DNA from: Microvirga sesbaniae
GTDB lineage: Bacteria; Pseudomonadota; Alphaproteobacteria; Rhizobiales; Beijerinckiaceae
DNA length: 64,000 bases
Assembly: GCF_025460805.1 (NCBI RefSeq)
Contig: NZ_JAMXFJ010000007.1
Span: 124,001 to 188,000, forward strand
Reading direction: 5' to 3'
Shown piece after piece: positions 29,388 to 38,101 of the stretch (positions are counted from its first letter, which is position 1; each line of letters opens with the position of its first letter). The notes under the pieces are model-generated. The model saw only the letters and a program-made list of their open reading frames with translations, was not told where the DNA came from and searched no databases. Position numbers and translations under genes: made by a program.

Positions 29388-30197
29388 ATGGGCGCCACCG
29401 ATACGGCCTTTGCGGGGTCGATTCCGGCGATCTACGAGCGCTATATGGGGCCCCTGCTGTTCGAGCCCTATGCCGAGGACTTGGCGGAGCGTCTGAAGGA
29501 CATCACCCAGGGGAGGATCCTGGAAACGGCCGCCGGCACGGGCATCGCCACGCGGGCCCTCGCGAAGGCGCTGCCGCCGCAGGTCGAGATCGTCGCGACG
29601 GATCTGAACCAACCCATGCTCGATCACGCTGCGGAGCGGCTTCAGGCGCCGAACGTCACATGGCGGCAGGCCGATGCGCAGAGGCTTCCGTTCGAGGATA
29701 CGTCCTTCGACGCGGTGGCATGCCAGTTCGGGGTCATGTTCTTCCCCGACAAGCTGGCGGGCTACCGCGAGGCCCTGCGCGTGCTCAAACCCGGCGGACG
29801 CTTCCTGTTCAGCGTGTGGGACACGCTCGACCGCAACGAGGTCAGCCGCATCGTCTCGGATACCGTCGGAAAGCTTCTTCCCGACGACCCGCCCCGTTTC
29901 TACGAGCGCGTGCCATTCGGCTATTCCGATCCGGACCGGATCCGGGGCGAGGTGCAGCAGGCCGGGTTCGAAAACGTGGAGATCGTGGTGGTCGAGAAGG
30001 TCGCCCGGGCATCCTCATCCCGGGATCCCGCGATCGGCCTCTGCCAGGGCACCCCACTACGGTCCGAGATCGAGGCCAGGGCCCCGGAGCGCCTGGAGGA
30101 GATCACCGACAGGGTGGCCGATGCGCTCGCGGCCCGGTTCGGCTCATCGCCGGTCGAGAACCGCATGAGCGCCCTGACCGTGACGGCCTGGCGCTGA
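29388..30197 (+). CDS. Class I SAM-dependent methyltransferase
   Basis: 269 residues. Motif I is ILETAAGTGIATRAL near residue 47, followed by VEIVATDLNQPML, the post-II ADAQRLPFEDTSFDAVACQF and RVLKPGGRFLF. The layout matches UbiE/COQ5-like and small-molecule methyltransferases. The start at 29388 has an AGGAAACG site and excludes a repeat-derived extension. It is convergent with the glycine-rich gene, with a hairpin between them. The substrate is unknown. Confidence 0.88.
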   Translation: MGATDTAFAGSIPAIYERYMGPLLFEPYAEDLAERLKDITQGRILETAAGTGIATRALAKALPPQVEIVATDLNQPMLDHAAERLQAPNVTWRQADAQRLPFEDTSFDAVACQFGVMFFPDKLAGYREALRVLKPGGRFLFSVWDTLDRNEVSRIVSDTVGKLLPDDPPRFYERVPFGYSDPDRIRGEVQQAGFENVEIVVVEKVARASSSRDPAIGLCQGTPLRSEIEARAPERLEEITDRVADALAARFGSSPVENRMSALTVTAWR

Positions 30198-30221
30198 CGG
30201 ACCGGGCGACGGGGTGGGAGC

Positions 30222-30253
30222 AAAAGGCGCGTCTCCCATGGAGCGCGCCCTTT
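30222..30253. terminator. Bidirectional hairpin between convergent genes
   Basis: AAAGGCGCG pairs with CGCGCC-CTTT (one bulge) around a 12-base loop and ends in TTT. It lies between the methyltransferase and the glycine-rich gene. Confidence 0.5.
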
Positions 30254-30271
30254 GCGTGTGACAGGAGCGCC

Positions 30272-31276
30272 TCAGCGCGCCGACATCCGGCTCATCAGAC
30301 GGCAGAGCGCCTGCATGTCGGAATCGTACCCGTCCGGCGAGGCTGCGACCATGGCGCAGCTGCGACGCAGCTTCATGCGGTCGTCGTTGCTCATCTGGCG
30401 GATCTCGGCCCTGAGACGTTCCACCTGGCCGGGCCGATCCGGCCGCCCCGGATTGACGCTTCCCGTCGCGGATGGACTGCGCACGCTGCCGGTGCCGAGG
30501 GAGCCCGGGTTCGCGAGGCCGCCCGTGGCGCCGCTGCTGCCGATGCCTCCCGCCCCAATGGTCCCGACGGAGCCGCCCGTGCCGCCTCCGGCACCGGCGC
30601 CGCCCCCGATTCCGATGCCGCCCCCGACACCGATGCCATTCGAGCCCCCGACCCCGGCGCCCACGCCGGCATTCACCCCGCGCGAGCCGCCGACGCTCGC
30701 GCCGAGGCCCGCCGTTACGCCGCCGGATCCGCCGACATTCGCGCCCAGACCTGCATCGACGCCACTGGGGCCCCCGAGGCTCGCGCCGGCGCCAGCCGTG
30801 ACCCCGCCGGATCCGCCGGCGCTGGCGCGACCGCCCGCGCTTAGTCCCGACGAGCCGCCGACATTGGCCCCGAGCCCGGCGCCGACTCCGCCCGTGCCTC
30901 CGACATTCGCGCCGGCTCCGGCCGAGACCCCGGTCGGTCCGCCGATACTGGCTCCAGCCCCGGCCGCAACTCCGTTGGAGCCGCCCACATTGGCGCCGAG
31001 GCCTGCGCCCGTTCCGCCGGAGCCCCCGATGCTTGTCCCAAGACCGGCTGCGATCCCGCCGCTCCCGCCGATAGTCGCTCCCACGCCGGCGGACACTCCG
31101 TTGTCGCCGCCAAGGCTCACGCCGAGCCCACCGCCGAGGCCCTCCGAACGGCCGCCGCTCCCGCCGCGGTCCCGCGCTGCAGCCGGCTGCCACATCAAAG
31201 AAGAGATCAGAAGAACCGCCGCACCGCACACTGAAGTCTTGCGGCTGAAGCCAAACAACCGTCCACGCGAATGCAT
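30272..31276 (-). CDS. Exported glycine-rich protein with 14-residue repeats
   Basis: 334 residues. The signal sequence contains GAAVLLISSLMWQPAAA. From about residue 45 to 245 the chain is built of about twelve or more 14-residue units like AGLGANVGGSGGVT, with G-G at fixed positions and hydrophobic V/I/L alternating. A C-terminal segment of about 60 residues is not repetitive (VERLRAEIRQMSNDDRMKL) and has two cysteines. The regular spacing suggests an extended beta or polyglycine-type fibre outside the cell. AGGGAG lies before the ATG. No enzyme motif is seen and the function is unknown. Confidence 0.75.
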   Translation of the reverse strand: MHSRGRLFGFSRKTSVCGAAVLLISSLMWQPAAARDRGGSGGRSEGLGGGLGVSLGGDNGVSAGVGATIGGSGGIAAGLGTSIGGSGGTGAGLGANVGGSNGVAAGAGASIGGPTGVSAGAGANVGGTGGVGAGLGANVGGSSGLSAGGRASAGGSGGVTAGAGASLGGPSGVDAGLGANVGGSGGVTAGLGASVGGSRGVNAGVGAGVGGSNGIGVGGGIGIGGGAGAGGGTGGSVGTIGAGGIGSSGATGGLANPGSLGTGSVRSPSATGSVNPGRPDRPGQVERLRAEIRQMSNDDRMKLRRSCAMVAASPDGYDSDMQALCRLMSRMSAR

Positions 31277-31549
31277 CTCTGTACTCCCTAGGAGTTACCC
31301 CGTCGGGGCTATCGCATGAAAAGACTCAGGCTTGAGGAAATTAGTTCCACATCTTTGAATATTTATCGCAGGAAAAATACTTCCACCGTACGTCAATACG
31401 ATACAACATGAGTAGACAGTGCGAATATACATCACACTGTTGCTGTCGATTGGAGTGGGGCAGCGATTGCATCGTGCGGGCGAAAGCGGGTCGCTGACGC
31501 GGCCCTCTGGGTCCGTCCGATGATCTAGCACGGGAGAGCCGCGTCCCTC

Positions 31550-31880
31550 TCCATGTCGTCTCCGGTCTTGTGCCGGTGATCGCGATCCTCTGAGGCGCGA
31601 CGCCTCTCGGACCGGGATGGCCGGCGAGACTCGGGTGGTGACCGGCCGGCCACGACCAGGAGGGTATCATCACCGGGTCACACCACCCTCCCACGTCATC
31701 ACCGGGCTTGTCCTGGTGATCCCGCTTCTGAGAGGTGCCGCGCATTTCCGATCGGGATGGCCGGCACAAGTCCGGCCATGACGTGTGGAGGGAGCAGCAC
31801 CGGGCTTGTCCCGGTGATCCCGATCGAAAGACCGCCGAGCGCATCCTGCGGACGAAAGCAGGCCGCACTCAACGATAGGC
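31550..31880. repeat. Cluster of family B repeats
   Basis: A degenerate unit at about 31550-31680, a full unit at about 31698-31784, and a left half at 31796-31830. The last is joined to a GACCGCCGAGCGCATC...GGCCGCACTCAACGAT segment that also occurs, joined the same way, at 44026-44078. Confidence 0.75.
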
Positions 31881-31891
31881 CGGCCAAGTGC

Positions 31892-31943
31892 GGAGCATCG
31901 GATCCGGTCCCAAACCTGGGTCCACGTTTCACGTCCGATGCGC
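31892..31943. repeat. Family A palindromic repeat
   Basis: GAGCATCGGATCCGGTCCCA, a core CCTGGGTCCACGTTTCACG, and TCCGATGCGC. It closely resembles the copy at 44090. Confidence 0.75.
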
Positions 31944-31995
31944 GAGCGTTGCTTGAAGGTTTGCCCGGGATGGGAGTCTCAGCCGGTCACAGGCT

Positions 31996-32223
31996 TCAAT
32001 GCACGGTGCTGTTCAGCTGCATGGAATGGAGAAGCGTGCCCTGGGAACACACGATGTCGAGCCGCCATCCGGACCAGTCCGCGACGTCCGAGCCGATCTC
32101 GCAACGCAGTTCGGTGACGGCAAGGAGCGCCTGATCCTTGGCACTCTCGAGGTCATGAACTTCGATCCCTGTATTGTCGACGATCTCTTCGTGATCGTTC
32201 ACAAGGTGAAAGAAGCAGCGCAT
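31996..32223 (-). CDS. DUF6894-family small protein
   Basis: 75 residues, starting MRCFFHLVNDHEEIVDNTG. It is the same length as the paralogue at 21392-21619 and shares GIEV.D.E.A and DWSGW. The start at 32223 aligns the family N-terminus; AAGGGTGA lies upstream. It is the first of three such genes within 1.6 kb on the same strand. Function unknown. Confidence 0.75.
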   Translation of the reverse strand: MRCFFHLVNDHEEIVDNTGIEVHDLESAKDQALLAVTELRCEIGSDVADWSGWRLDIVCSQGTLLHSMQLNSTVH

Positions 32224-32307
32224 TTCGGGACCGTCACCCTTATGAACAGGCTGGAATCTGCTATCCGCTTTTGCCAACGAAGTGAAGACTCCACCCCGGC
32301 CCGGCAG

Positions 32308-32769
32308 TCATTCGTCTTTGGTCGAAGCCTCGCCCACAGGGTCGAAACTGTTCAACTCGACCCAGCCGATATCGGGCCGCGGCGCCGGAACGAGATAGGC
32401 CCGCCCATCCTCGAGGCGCTCGATCCTGCAAGCGATCGCCCGCTGGTCTCCGGGAGGACGATACACGACGATCGCCCCGACCTGGATCCGGTCCGAGTTG
32501 CTGGCGGTCGGGGTCTCAGGAACCGATGGCGGCTCAGAGGCCTGGAGCGCGTCCGGGCCGCCATTCGCCGCCCTCACCCGGTCGAGAGCCGCGATCGCCA
32601 ATCTCGCCCTGTCGCGATAGCGCTCGCCCACGGACCTCAGGAGAGCGCCGCGCGTGCGCCCGGGATACCACGAGGTGCCACCGGCCTTCGCCAGTTCCTC
32701 CGCAACGGCTTCAATCTCTTCGTCTGTCACGCCCGCCCCCAGACATTCTACGCCACCCTTAGGAACCAT
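32308..32769 (-). CDS. Hypothetical protein
   Basis: 153 residues from ATG 32769 (an upstream in-frame start at 32811 is possible). The N-terminal half is helical and charged (DEEIEAVAEELAKAGG, then YRDRARLAIAALDRVRAA). A Ser/Pro linker leads to a beta-rich tail with RIQVGAIVVYRPPGDQRAIA and a WVELNSFDP ending. No known family is recognised. It lies between two DUF6894 genes on the same strand. The coding call rests on a long frame, domain-like composition and lack of overlap. Confidence 0.6.
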   Translation of the reverse strand: MVPKGGVECLGAGVTDEEIEAVAEELAKAGGTSWYPGRTRGALLRSVGERYRDRARLAIAALDRVRAANGGPDALQASEPPSVPETPTASNSDRIQVGAIVVYRPPGDQRAIACRIERLEDGRAYLVPAPRPDIGWVELNSFDPVGEASTKDE

Positions 32770-33015
32770 TGCACAACCTGCTTGAGGAGAGTTTAACGCA
32801 GAGTAATGCACGAGTTATATGCCAGAAGTGGCAGATCGCCAGAACTTTAGTACTTTGCCCGACAATGCGGCAAGGAAATACCCCCCGGATATCGGCACCT
32901 CTTTCGATACGGTCAGGCCACGATGAGCCGCAAGTCGGGCCCATGAAATCGACCGGCCGTCGTCGAGACTGCACAATCGGGGAATCGGGACCTAGTCCTG
33001 CCGTTCGGGGCGCCG

Positions 33016-33231
33016 TCACACGGACGCCACATGAATGACCTCGTCGACCTCGTCCGTCACGGCGACGATCCAATAGCACTCGTGCCTGCTGTCGTGCATC
33101 AGGCCGCCCCGGAGCTCCGCCACCGCCCGGTCGGCCGCCCCACACGCCATGGCGGGATCGGGTAATTCGACGCCTTCCCGATCCCAGACGAATGTCTCCT
33201 TGGAGCGGAGATGGAAATAGTAACGAGGCAT
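33016..33231 (-). CDS. DUF6894-family small protein
   Basis: 71 residues. It begins MPRYYFHLRSKETFVWDREG, continues VELPDP, and ends with TDEVDEVIHVASV. This is the typical YYFH...D.EG.ELPD...VTDE layout of the family. A strong GGAGGG site precedes the ATG. It is followed on the same strand by the hypothetical gene at 32308. Function unknown. Confidence 0.8.
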   Translation of the reverse strand: MPRYYFHLRSKETFVWDREGVELPDPAMACGAADRAVAELRGGLMHDSRHECYWIVAVTDEVDEVIHVASV

Positions 33232-33311
33232 CTCGTTTCCCTCCGTCGCGGTGACCTCGGCACAAGGGCGTAATCGGATCGGGTCAGCAGGTCTGAAGCA
33301 TGAGAGCGCCC

Positions 33312-33527
33312 TTATACCGATAGAACGAACACGATCCGGCCCGCCTCGTCGGTGATGACGGTGATCCTGTCGGGCATGCCCCCGATGGCATTCAGCAGAG
33401 CATCCCAGGGGGCACAGGCCCCCGCGTTGTCGGGTTCGAAGGCCGATCTCAAGCTGGGCAGATCGACGCCTTCCCGATCCGGTATGAGACGGTCCGCAAG
33501 CTGAACATGGAAATGATAGCGGGTCAT
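33312..33527 (-). CDS. DUF6894-family small protein
   Basis: 71 residues. It begins MTRYHFHVQLADRLIPDREG and ends ITDEAGRIVFVLSV, so it keeps the family frame with a more diverged middle. The start at 33527 has GGAAGG upstream; a longer in-frame start is rejected. It is 80 bases upstream of the gene at 33016 and probably duplicated from it or a relative. Confidence 0.75.
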   Translation of the reverse strand: MTRYHFHVQLADRLIPDREGVDLPSLRSAFEPDNAGACAPWDALLNAIGGMPDRITVITDEAGRIVFVLSV

Positions 33528-34066
33528 CGGGCCTTCCAGCTTCCGTCCCATCCTAAACTACACGACCCGAGCTTGAGCGCTTTAACGCAGGTTATGAAAG
33601 CCGCGGACGAGAGGCGTTTTTGCCGGAAAAGCCACCGGGCGGATTGACGGGCCGAGACCGCTTCGTGCCGATATCGGCATGATCGCCCCGCGAGGCGATG
33701 AGCGCGCCACGTCGGGCGTACGACATTCTTTCGTCCGGGGTGCGAATCGGCCCTCGCATCCCGATGCACGGACGATCTGCCGCCGATGCGGCCCGTGCCC
33801 AATAACAGTTCTCAACGATTGAAATAGAGGCCGCGAGCAATGTTTCCGGGCTTGACGGCGGGAGGCGGCGGACCGGAGTGGGAGGACCGGCTCTCCGAAT
33901 GGTGCCGACCATCACCCTTAGAGTTCTTTCCTAGCCGATGAGCCAGTCTCCGGCACCTTCATGATGACTACCTCCGATGCCGGTCAATCCTCAGGAATAG
34001 CCCGACCAAACCCGGCGAAAGCTGGTTATGCAGGCTGGCCTCCCTTGTCGGAAAAGGACTGCTTGC
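33528..34066. other. Spacer upstream of the epimerase gene
   Basis: 539 bases. Small frames exist on the minus strand but none has a recognisable product or a good ribosome site. It probably contains the epimerase promoter. Nothing else was recognised. Confidence 0.45.
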
Positions 34067-35803
34067 ATGGCCCTGTTTATCGACGCGTCGAAGCACGGCG
34101 TGAAAGCCAATGACGCAATGGACGATACGGCCGCTATCAACGCTGCTGTCAAAGAAGCGTACGAAACTTACCGCAACGATCCAACCGCAGGTCGCGTCAC
34201 GGTCGTTCTGCCGGCCGGCACCCTTCTGGTCAAAGGCAACGGCGACAAGAGCGACGGCGCGGTCGAGATGCTCACCGGCACGGCCCTGCAGGGTGCGGGC
34301 ATGGGCCAGACGATCCTCAAGGTGGCGGACGGATGGGCCGGCAGCATCACCGGGGTGGTTCGCACCCCCTTCAACGAAGAGACGAGCAACGTCGGCGTGT
34401 TCGACCTCACCATCGACGGCAATCGCGGCGCCACGACCGGCAAGATCGACGGCTTCTACACGGGCGTCGAGCCGGGAAGCCCGCGGCAGGACAGCGACAT
34501 CCACGTGGCGCGCATCGAGGTGATGAACTGCTCCGGCTACGGCTTCGACCCGCACGAGCAGACCCTGCGCCTGACCATCGAGAGCAGCGTCTCGCACGGC
34601 AACGGACTCGACGGGTTCGTGGCCGATTACATCGTCAACGGCATCTACAGGAACAATCTCGCCTACGGCAACGACCGGCACGGGTTCAACATCACCACGA
34701 CGACGACCGGGCTGCTCCTGGAGAACAACATCGCCTACGGCAACGGGTCGGCCGGCGTGGTCGTGCAGCGAGGTTCCGAGAACATCGGCTGGCCGAGCAA
34801 TGTCCGGATCGTCGGCGGTCAGTACTACGGCAACCTCAAGGAAGGCGTTCTGCTCAACATGGCGGCCAACGTCACCGTCGACGGCGCCACGATCTTCGGC
34901 AACCAGGGTAACGGGGTGCGGATCGAGGGCTCCACGGGCACCGTCGTCCAGAACAGCTTCATCTTCAACAACGCTCAGGTCGGGGACAACCAGCTCGACG
35001 AGATCAGCATCCGCATGCGGGTCGATTCCACGACCGGGCTGACCTACTACTCGTCGAACACGCAGATCCTGAACAACACGATCTACTCCGACGGAGCGGT
35101 CGATGCACGCTACGGGATCCGCGAGGAGCCCACGAACACCGCAGGGGGCAACACCTTCATCCGGCTCGTCGGGAACGCGATATCGGGCACGGATTCAGGC
35201 GCCATCTTCACATCGAAGCAGACCTGGATCGGATCCGCGAGATCCAACTCGTTCAAGGGCACGGGGTTTGATGAGGACCTGAGCGGGCGCTCGGGCAATG
35301 ACACCATTCGGGCAAGGAGCGGCAACGACCACGTATCCGGTGATGGCGGAAACGACAAACTTTATGGGGATGCCGGCAAGGACTACGTTTCCGGCGGCAA
35401 AGGGCACGACAGCCTCAGCGGCGGCGCCGGCAACGACATCCTGAGCGGCGACGCGGGCCGCGACGTCTTCATCTTCGACAGCAAGCTCGGAAACTTCAGG
35501 ACGGATCGCACGGTCAACTTCGACACGATCCTCGACTACTCGGCGAAGGACGATTCCATCTGGCTCGACAACGCCGTTTTCCGCAAGCTCGGACCAGGCT
35601 CTTCGGCGAACCCGGCCAAGCTCGATGCCGGCTTCTTCCATGTCGGCACCAGGGCCGGGGATCCGGACGATTACATCCTCTACAACAGGAAGACCGGCGT
35701 TCTCTCCTACGATTCCGACGGCTCGGGTTCCCGCAAGCCGGTGGAGTTCGCCCAGCTCAAGAAGGGCCTTGCCCTGACCTACCACGACTTCTTCGTCGTG
35801 TGA
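34067..35803 (+). CDS. AlgE-type mannuronan C-5-epimerase with RTX tail
   Basis: 578 residues. The first 400 or so form a right-handed parallel beta-helix A-module that converts mannuronate to guluronate in alginate-like polymers. The catalytic block SGYGFDPHEQT gives Y158, D161 and H163. D187 in NGLDGFVADY lies 29 residues after the tyrosine, the spacing of the known Tyr-Asp-His-Asp set of AlgE4. NDRHGFN and AYGNGSAGVVVQRG are also AlgE-like. Residues 405-470 carry six or seven RTX nonapeptides, then a serralysin-type C-terminus ending HDFFVV. The start at 34067 has AAAAGGA upstream. No alginate synthesis or type I export genes are nearby. Confidence 0.9.
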   Translation: MALFIDASKHGVKANDAMDDTAAINAAVKEAYETYRNDPTAGRVTVVLPAGTLLVKGNGDKSDGAVEMLTGTALQGAGMGQTILKVADGWAGSITGVVRTPFNEETSNVGVFDLTIDGNRGATTGKIDGFYTGVEPGSPRQDSDIHVARIEVMNCSGYGFDPHEQTLRLTIESSVSHGNGLDGFVADYIVNGIYRNNLAYGNDRHGFNITTTTTGLLLENNIAYGNGSAGVVVQRGSENIGWPSNVRIVGGQYYGNLKEGVLLNMAANVTVDGATIFGNQGNGVRIEGSTGTVVQNSFIFNNAQVGDNQLDEISIRMRVDSTTGLTYYSSNTQILNNTIYSDGAVDARYGIREEPTNTAGGNTFIRLVGNAISGTDSGAIFTSKQTWIGSARSNSFKGTGFDEDLSGRSGNDTIRARSGNDHVSGDGGNDKLYGDAGKDYVSGGKGHDSLSGGAGNDILSGDAGRDVFIFDSKLGNFRTDRTVNFDTILDYSAKDDSIWLDNAVFRKLGPGSSANPAKLDAGFFHVGTRAGDPDDYILYNRKTGVLSYDSDGSGSRKPVEFAQLKKGLALTYHDFFVV

Positions 35804-35818
35804 GACCGGGGCGGCCCG

Positions 35819-36943
35819 TCAGGCCGCGATGACGATGTTGCGGCCGCCGCGCTTGGCCTGGTAGAGCGCGGCATCGGCCCGCCGCAGCAGCGCACCGGCG
35901 TCGGCTCCCGTATCGGTGATGCAGCCGACGCTGACGGTTGCCACGCCCTGGCCGCCGAGCGAGGCGGCCCCGTCGGCCGCGAAGGCGTGGCGGATTCGAT
36001 CCGCCAGGAGAGCGGCCTCCCGGGAACCGCCGGCCAGGATCGCGCCGAATTCCTCGCCGCCGAGCCGGCCGTAGGTCTGCTGCGGGAGATGCGCCGCCAG
36101 CACCTCCCCGAAGATGGTCAGGATCCGGTCGCCCGCATCGTGGCCGAAGCGGTCGTTGATGGCCTTGAAGTTGTCGAGGTCGAACAGGAGACAGGACGCC
36201 GGCTTGGGTCCGAGCCGCCCGAGGAGCCGGGCAGCATTCTCCATGAAGGCGCGCCGGTTCGGAACTCCGGTCAGCGCATCGACGAGGGCAGCCTGCCTGT
36301 ACTCGGATTCGACGCTCTCCTTGGCCATGGACAGAAACATGAAGGCCAGGGTCGGCCCGAACATGACCAGCAGGAGCGCCATGGAGGGCGACCATCGGCT
36401 TGCGAAGGTGTCGATCCACGATACGGAGGTGAGGCCGATCCCGAGCATTCCCCGGGACAGATTGAACACGGCCAGCGCCAGCAGAAGCAGGACGGAGACC
36501 CGCGAGGAGGCCAGCGGTCGCGCATCATGGCGACCGAGCTCCCAGGCCGAGAGCATCGAATAGGCGAAGGTGATCAGGGACGCGACGATCAGCCGGAAGC
36601 CGTGCGAGCTGTAGATGAAGGGAAATGCCGCCATCCAGACCGCGACCCCGGCGATCATCGCGGTCGCAGATACGGGGCGGCCGTTGAAGACCCGGCATCC
36701 CGTGTAGAGAACCCCATAGCACAGCAGGGCCAGGGCATTCGCCACGAGCAGGATTGCGTAAGCCGGCTGTCCGTGGGCCAGATTGGCCGATCCGATCCCG
36801 ACGGCGATGAGCCAGAAGGCGCTGCCCCACCAGGCGAGCGCCCTGACCCTGCGATTCAGCACCCAGGAGAAGAGCAACAACGTTCCGAGCACCGCCGAAA
36901 GCAGCACGAAGGCAACGGTGAGCGTGGCAGGATCAAGGACCAT
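35819..36943 (-). CDS. Membrane-bound diguanylate cyclase
   Basis: 374 residues. Six or seven hydrophobic segments fill residues 5-205, a MASE-like sensory region. The GGDEF domain starts DALTGVPNRRAFMEN at 222 and has the active site GGEEF at 295-299. The upstream position of the inhibitory RxxD site reads LPQQ, so product inhibition through the I-site is probably lost. It makes cyclic-di-GMP, which usually promotes biofilm and exopolysaccharide. It is convergent with the epimerase gene, 15 bases between stops. The start at 36943 was chosen because upstream codons look non-coding. Confidence 0.9.
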   Translation of the reverse strand: MVLDPATLTVAFVLLSAVLGTLLLFSWVLNRRVRALAWWGSAFWLIAVGIGSANLAHGQPAYAILLVANALALLCYGVLYTGCRVFNGRPVSATAMIAGVAVWMAAFPFIYSSHGFRLIVASLITFAYSMLSAWELGRHDARPLASSRVSVLLLLALAVFNLSRGMLGIGLTSVSWIDTFASRWSPSMALLLVMFGPTLAFMFLSMAKESVESEYRQAALVDALTGVPNRRAFMENAARLLGRLGPKPASCLLFDLDNFKAINDRFGHDAGDRILTIFGEVLAAHLPQQTYGRLGGEEFGAILAGGSREAALLADRIRHAFAADGAASLGGQGVATVSVGCITDTGADAGALLRRADAALYQAKRGGRNIVIAA

Positions 36944-37157
36944 CGGAGAGGCTGCCGTAGAGTTCGACCAGAAAGCCGCAGAGGAACCCCGACGACCCAT
37001 CCCTAGGGATGCATGTGACGCTATCTCCCATCCGTCCGCCGATGTCCAGAACCCCGCCCTGCGGCGGATCGGGCGGACCCGACGGGAAGCGCCTGGAACG
37101 AAGGATTTTCCTCGGCATTGGTCCTGACGCGATATGATATCGGATAGGGAGACTTTC

Positions 37158-37709
37158 ATGGGCCTGTATCACCGTCATGGCGTCCAGAGCACGGCCGCCA
37201 TCGCTGGCCACCCCCTTCACCACATGCTGATCGTCTTTCCCGTGGCCTTCCTGATCGGGGCGTTCGGAACGGACATCGCCTTCATGGCCACCCAGGATGC
37301 ATTCTGGGCGCAGGTGTCCTACTGGCTCCTGATCGCCGGAATCGTCACCGCCCTCGTGGCCGCCGTGCCGGGCCTGATCGATTTCGTGACCATCGACCGG
37401 GTGCGCAACGTCTGGGTCTCCTGGGCCCACATGGTGGCCAATCTCGTGGTGGTCGCCCTGGCCCTCGTCAATGTCGGCGTTCGCCTCGACGATCCGGCGG
37501 CCGGCGCTCAGGGATGGGGCCTCTGGCTGTCCGGCATCCAGACCGCCCTCCTCCTGTTCAGCGGCTGGCTCGGAGGAGAGCTCTCCTACCGCTACGGGAT
37601 CGGGGCCATCCGGGACTATGGCCCGAAGGCCGAGCAGTTCCATGTGGAGGTGGACCGGGCGGACGTCGCCGCATCCTATGGCCGGCGGAAGACGGGATCG
37701 GACGTGTGA
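37158..37709 (+). CDS. DUF2231-family membrane protein
   Basis: 183 residues with four hydrophobic segments. The pattern GHPLHHMLIVFPVAFLIGAF followed by DFVTIDRVRNVW and the final GGELSYRYGIGA is typical of DUF2231, whose members often carry a conserved H-P-x-H motif that may bind a metal or haem. The start at 37158 has AGGGAGA upstream; an earlier ATG at 37134 lacks a site. It is divergent from the diguanylate cyclase. Function unknown. Confidence 0.8.
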   Translation: MGLYHRHGVQSTAAIAGHPLHHMLIVFPVAFLIGAFGTDIAFMATQDAFWAQVSYWLLIAGIVTALVAAVPGLIDFVTIDRVRNVWVSWAHMVANLVVVALALVNVGVRLDDPAAGAQGWGLWLSGIQTALLLFSGWLGGELSYRYGIGAIRDYGPKAEQFHVEVDRADVAASYGRRKTGSDV

Positions 37710-37769
37710 TCCCGTCGGGGCGGCTCGCCTTGCCACGGCCGGGCTTGGGCCGCTACATTCGAGCCCGTC

Positions 37770-38054
37770 ATGAAGCGATGCGCCCTCGCCCTTCTTTACG
37801 TCAGCCTTGCGACCCCCGGCCCGACGCTGGCGGCAACCGCATGCCCGCCGGGCTTCGCGATGCTGCAGGCGTCCGACACCTGTGTGCGCGTCAGCGGCCG
37901 CGTGAGAGCAGACACGGTGGTGGGATCGTCACGCGCCCGATCCGCGGACACCTACGGGACGCGGGCAGGCGGGCGCGTGCAGCTCGATGTGAGGAAGCAG
38001 ACCGAATATGGGCCGGCCCGAGCCTTCATTTCGGTGGGAAACGAGCGTCGCTGA
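37770..38054 (+). CDS. Mini-porin: N-terminal fragment of a Rhizobiales porin
   Basis: 94 residues. A signal peptide (LALLYVSLATPGPTLAA) is followed by CPPGFAMLQASDTCVRVSGR and VRADTVVG, and TYGTRAGGRVQLDVRKQTEY. That is the first part of the Omp2-type porin family (C...GTDTC.R.GGRVRAD), where full proteins exceed 300 residues. Only about three strands could form, so it cannot be a pore by itself. It ends cleanly with a stop rather than a run of decayed codons, so it is either a stand-alone small protein or a truncated gene. It is convergent with the gene at 38102. Confidence 0.6.
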   Translation: MKRCALALLYVSLATPGPTLAATACPPGFAMLQASDTCVRVSGRVRADTVVGSSRARSADTYGTRAGGRVQLDVRKQTEYGPARAFISVGNERR

Positions 38055-38101
38055 CGGACCGATGGGACAGGAGCGCCCGAAGGCGCCCCGCTCGAACCGG
38101 A

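Larger units (their letters stand above)
31277..31995. other. AT-richer leader and repeat-filled spacer
   Basis: 31320-31450 is unusually AT-rich for this window and is the likely promoter zone of the glycine-rich gene. The rest is family B and A repeats. No gene is supported. Confidence 0.55.

Noticed and set aside
29345..30844. 499-codon frame running through the methyltransferase and the glycine-rich gene
   Set aside because: It is in a different frame from the methyltransferase and antisense to the repeat protein; it has no coherent domain.
33582..33915. Small minus-strand frames upstream of the epimerase
   Set aside because: No ribosome site, no conserved motif and overlapping alternative frames; not supported as genes.
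37158..37709. DUF2231 protein as a cytochrome subunit
   Set aside because: Only a general H-P-x-H motif is visible; no CxxCH or paired histidine pattern supports a haem claim.
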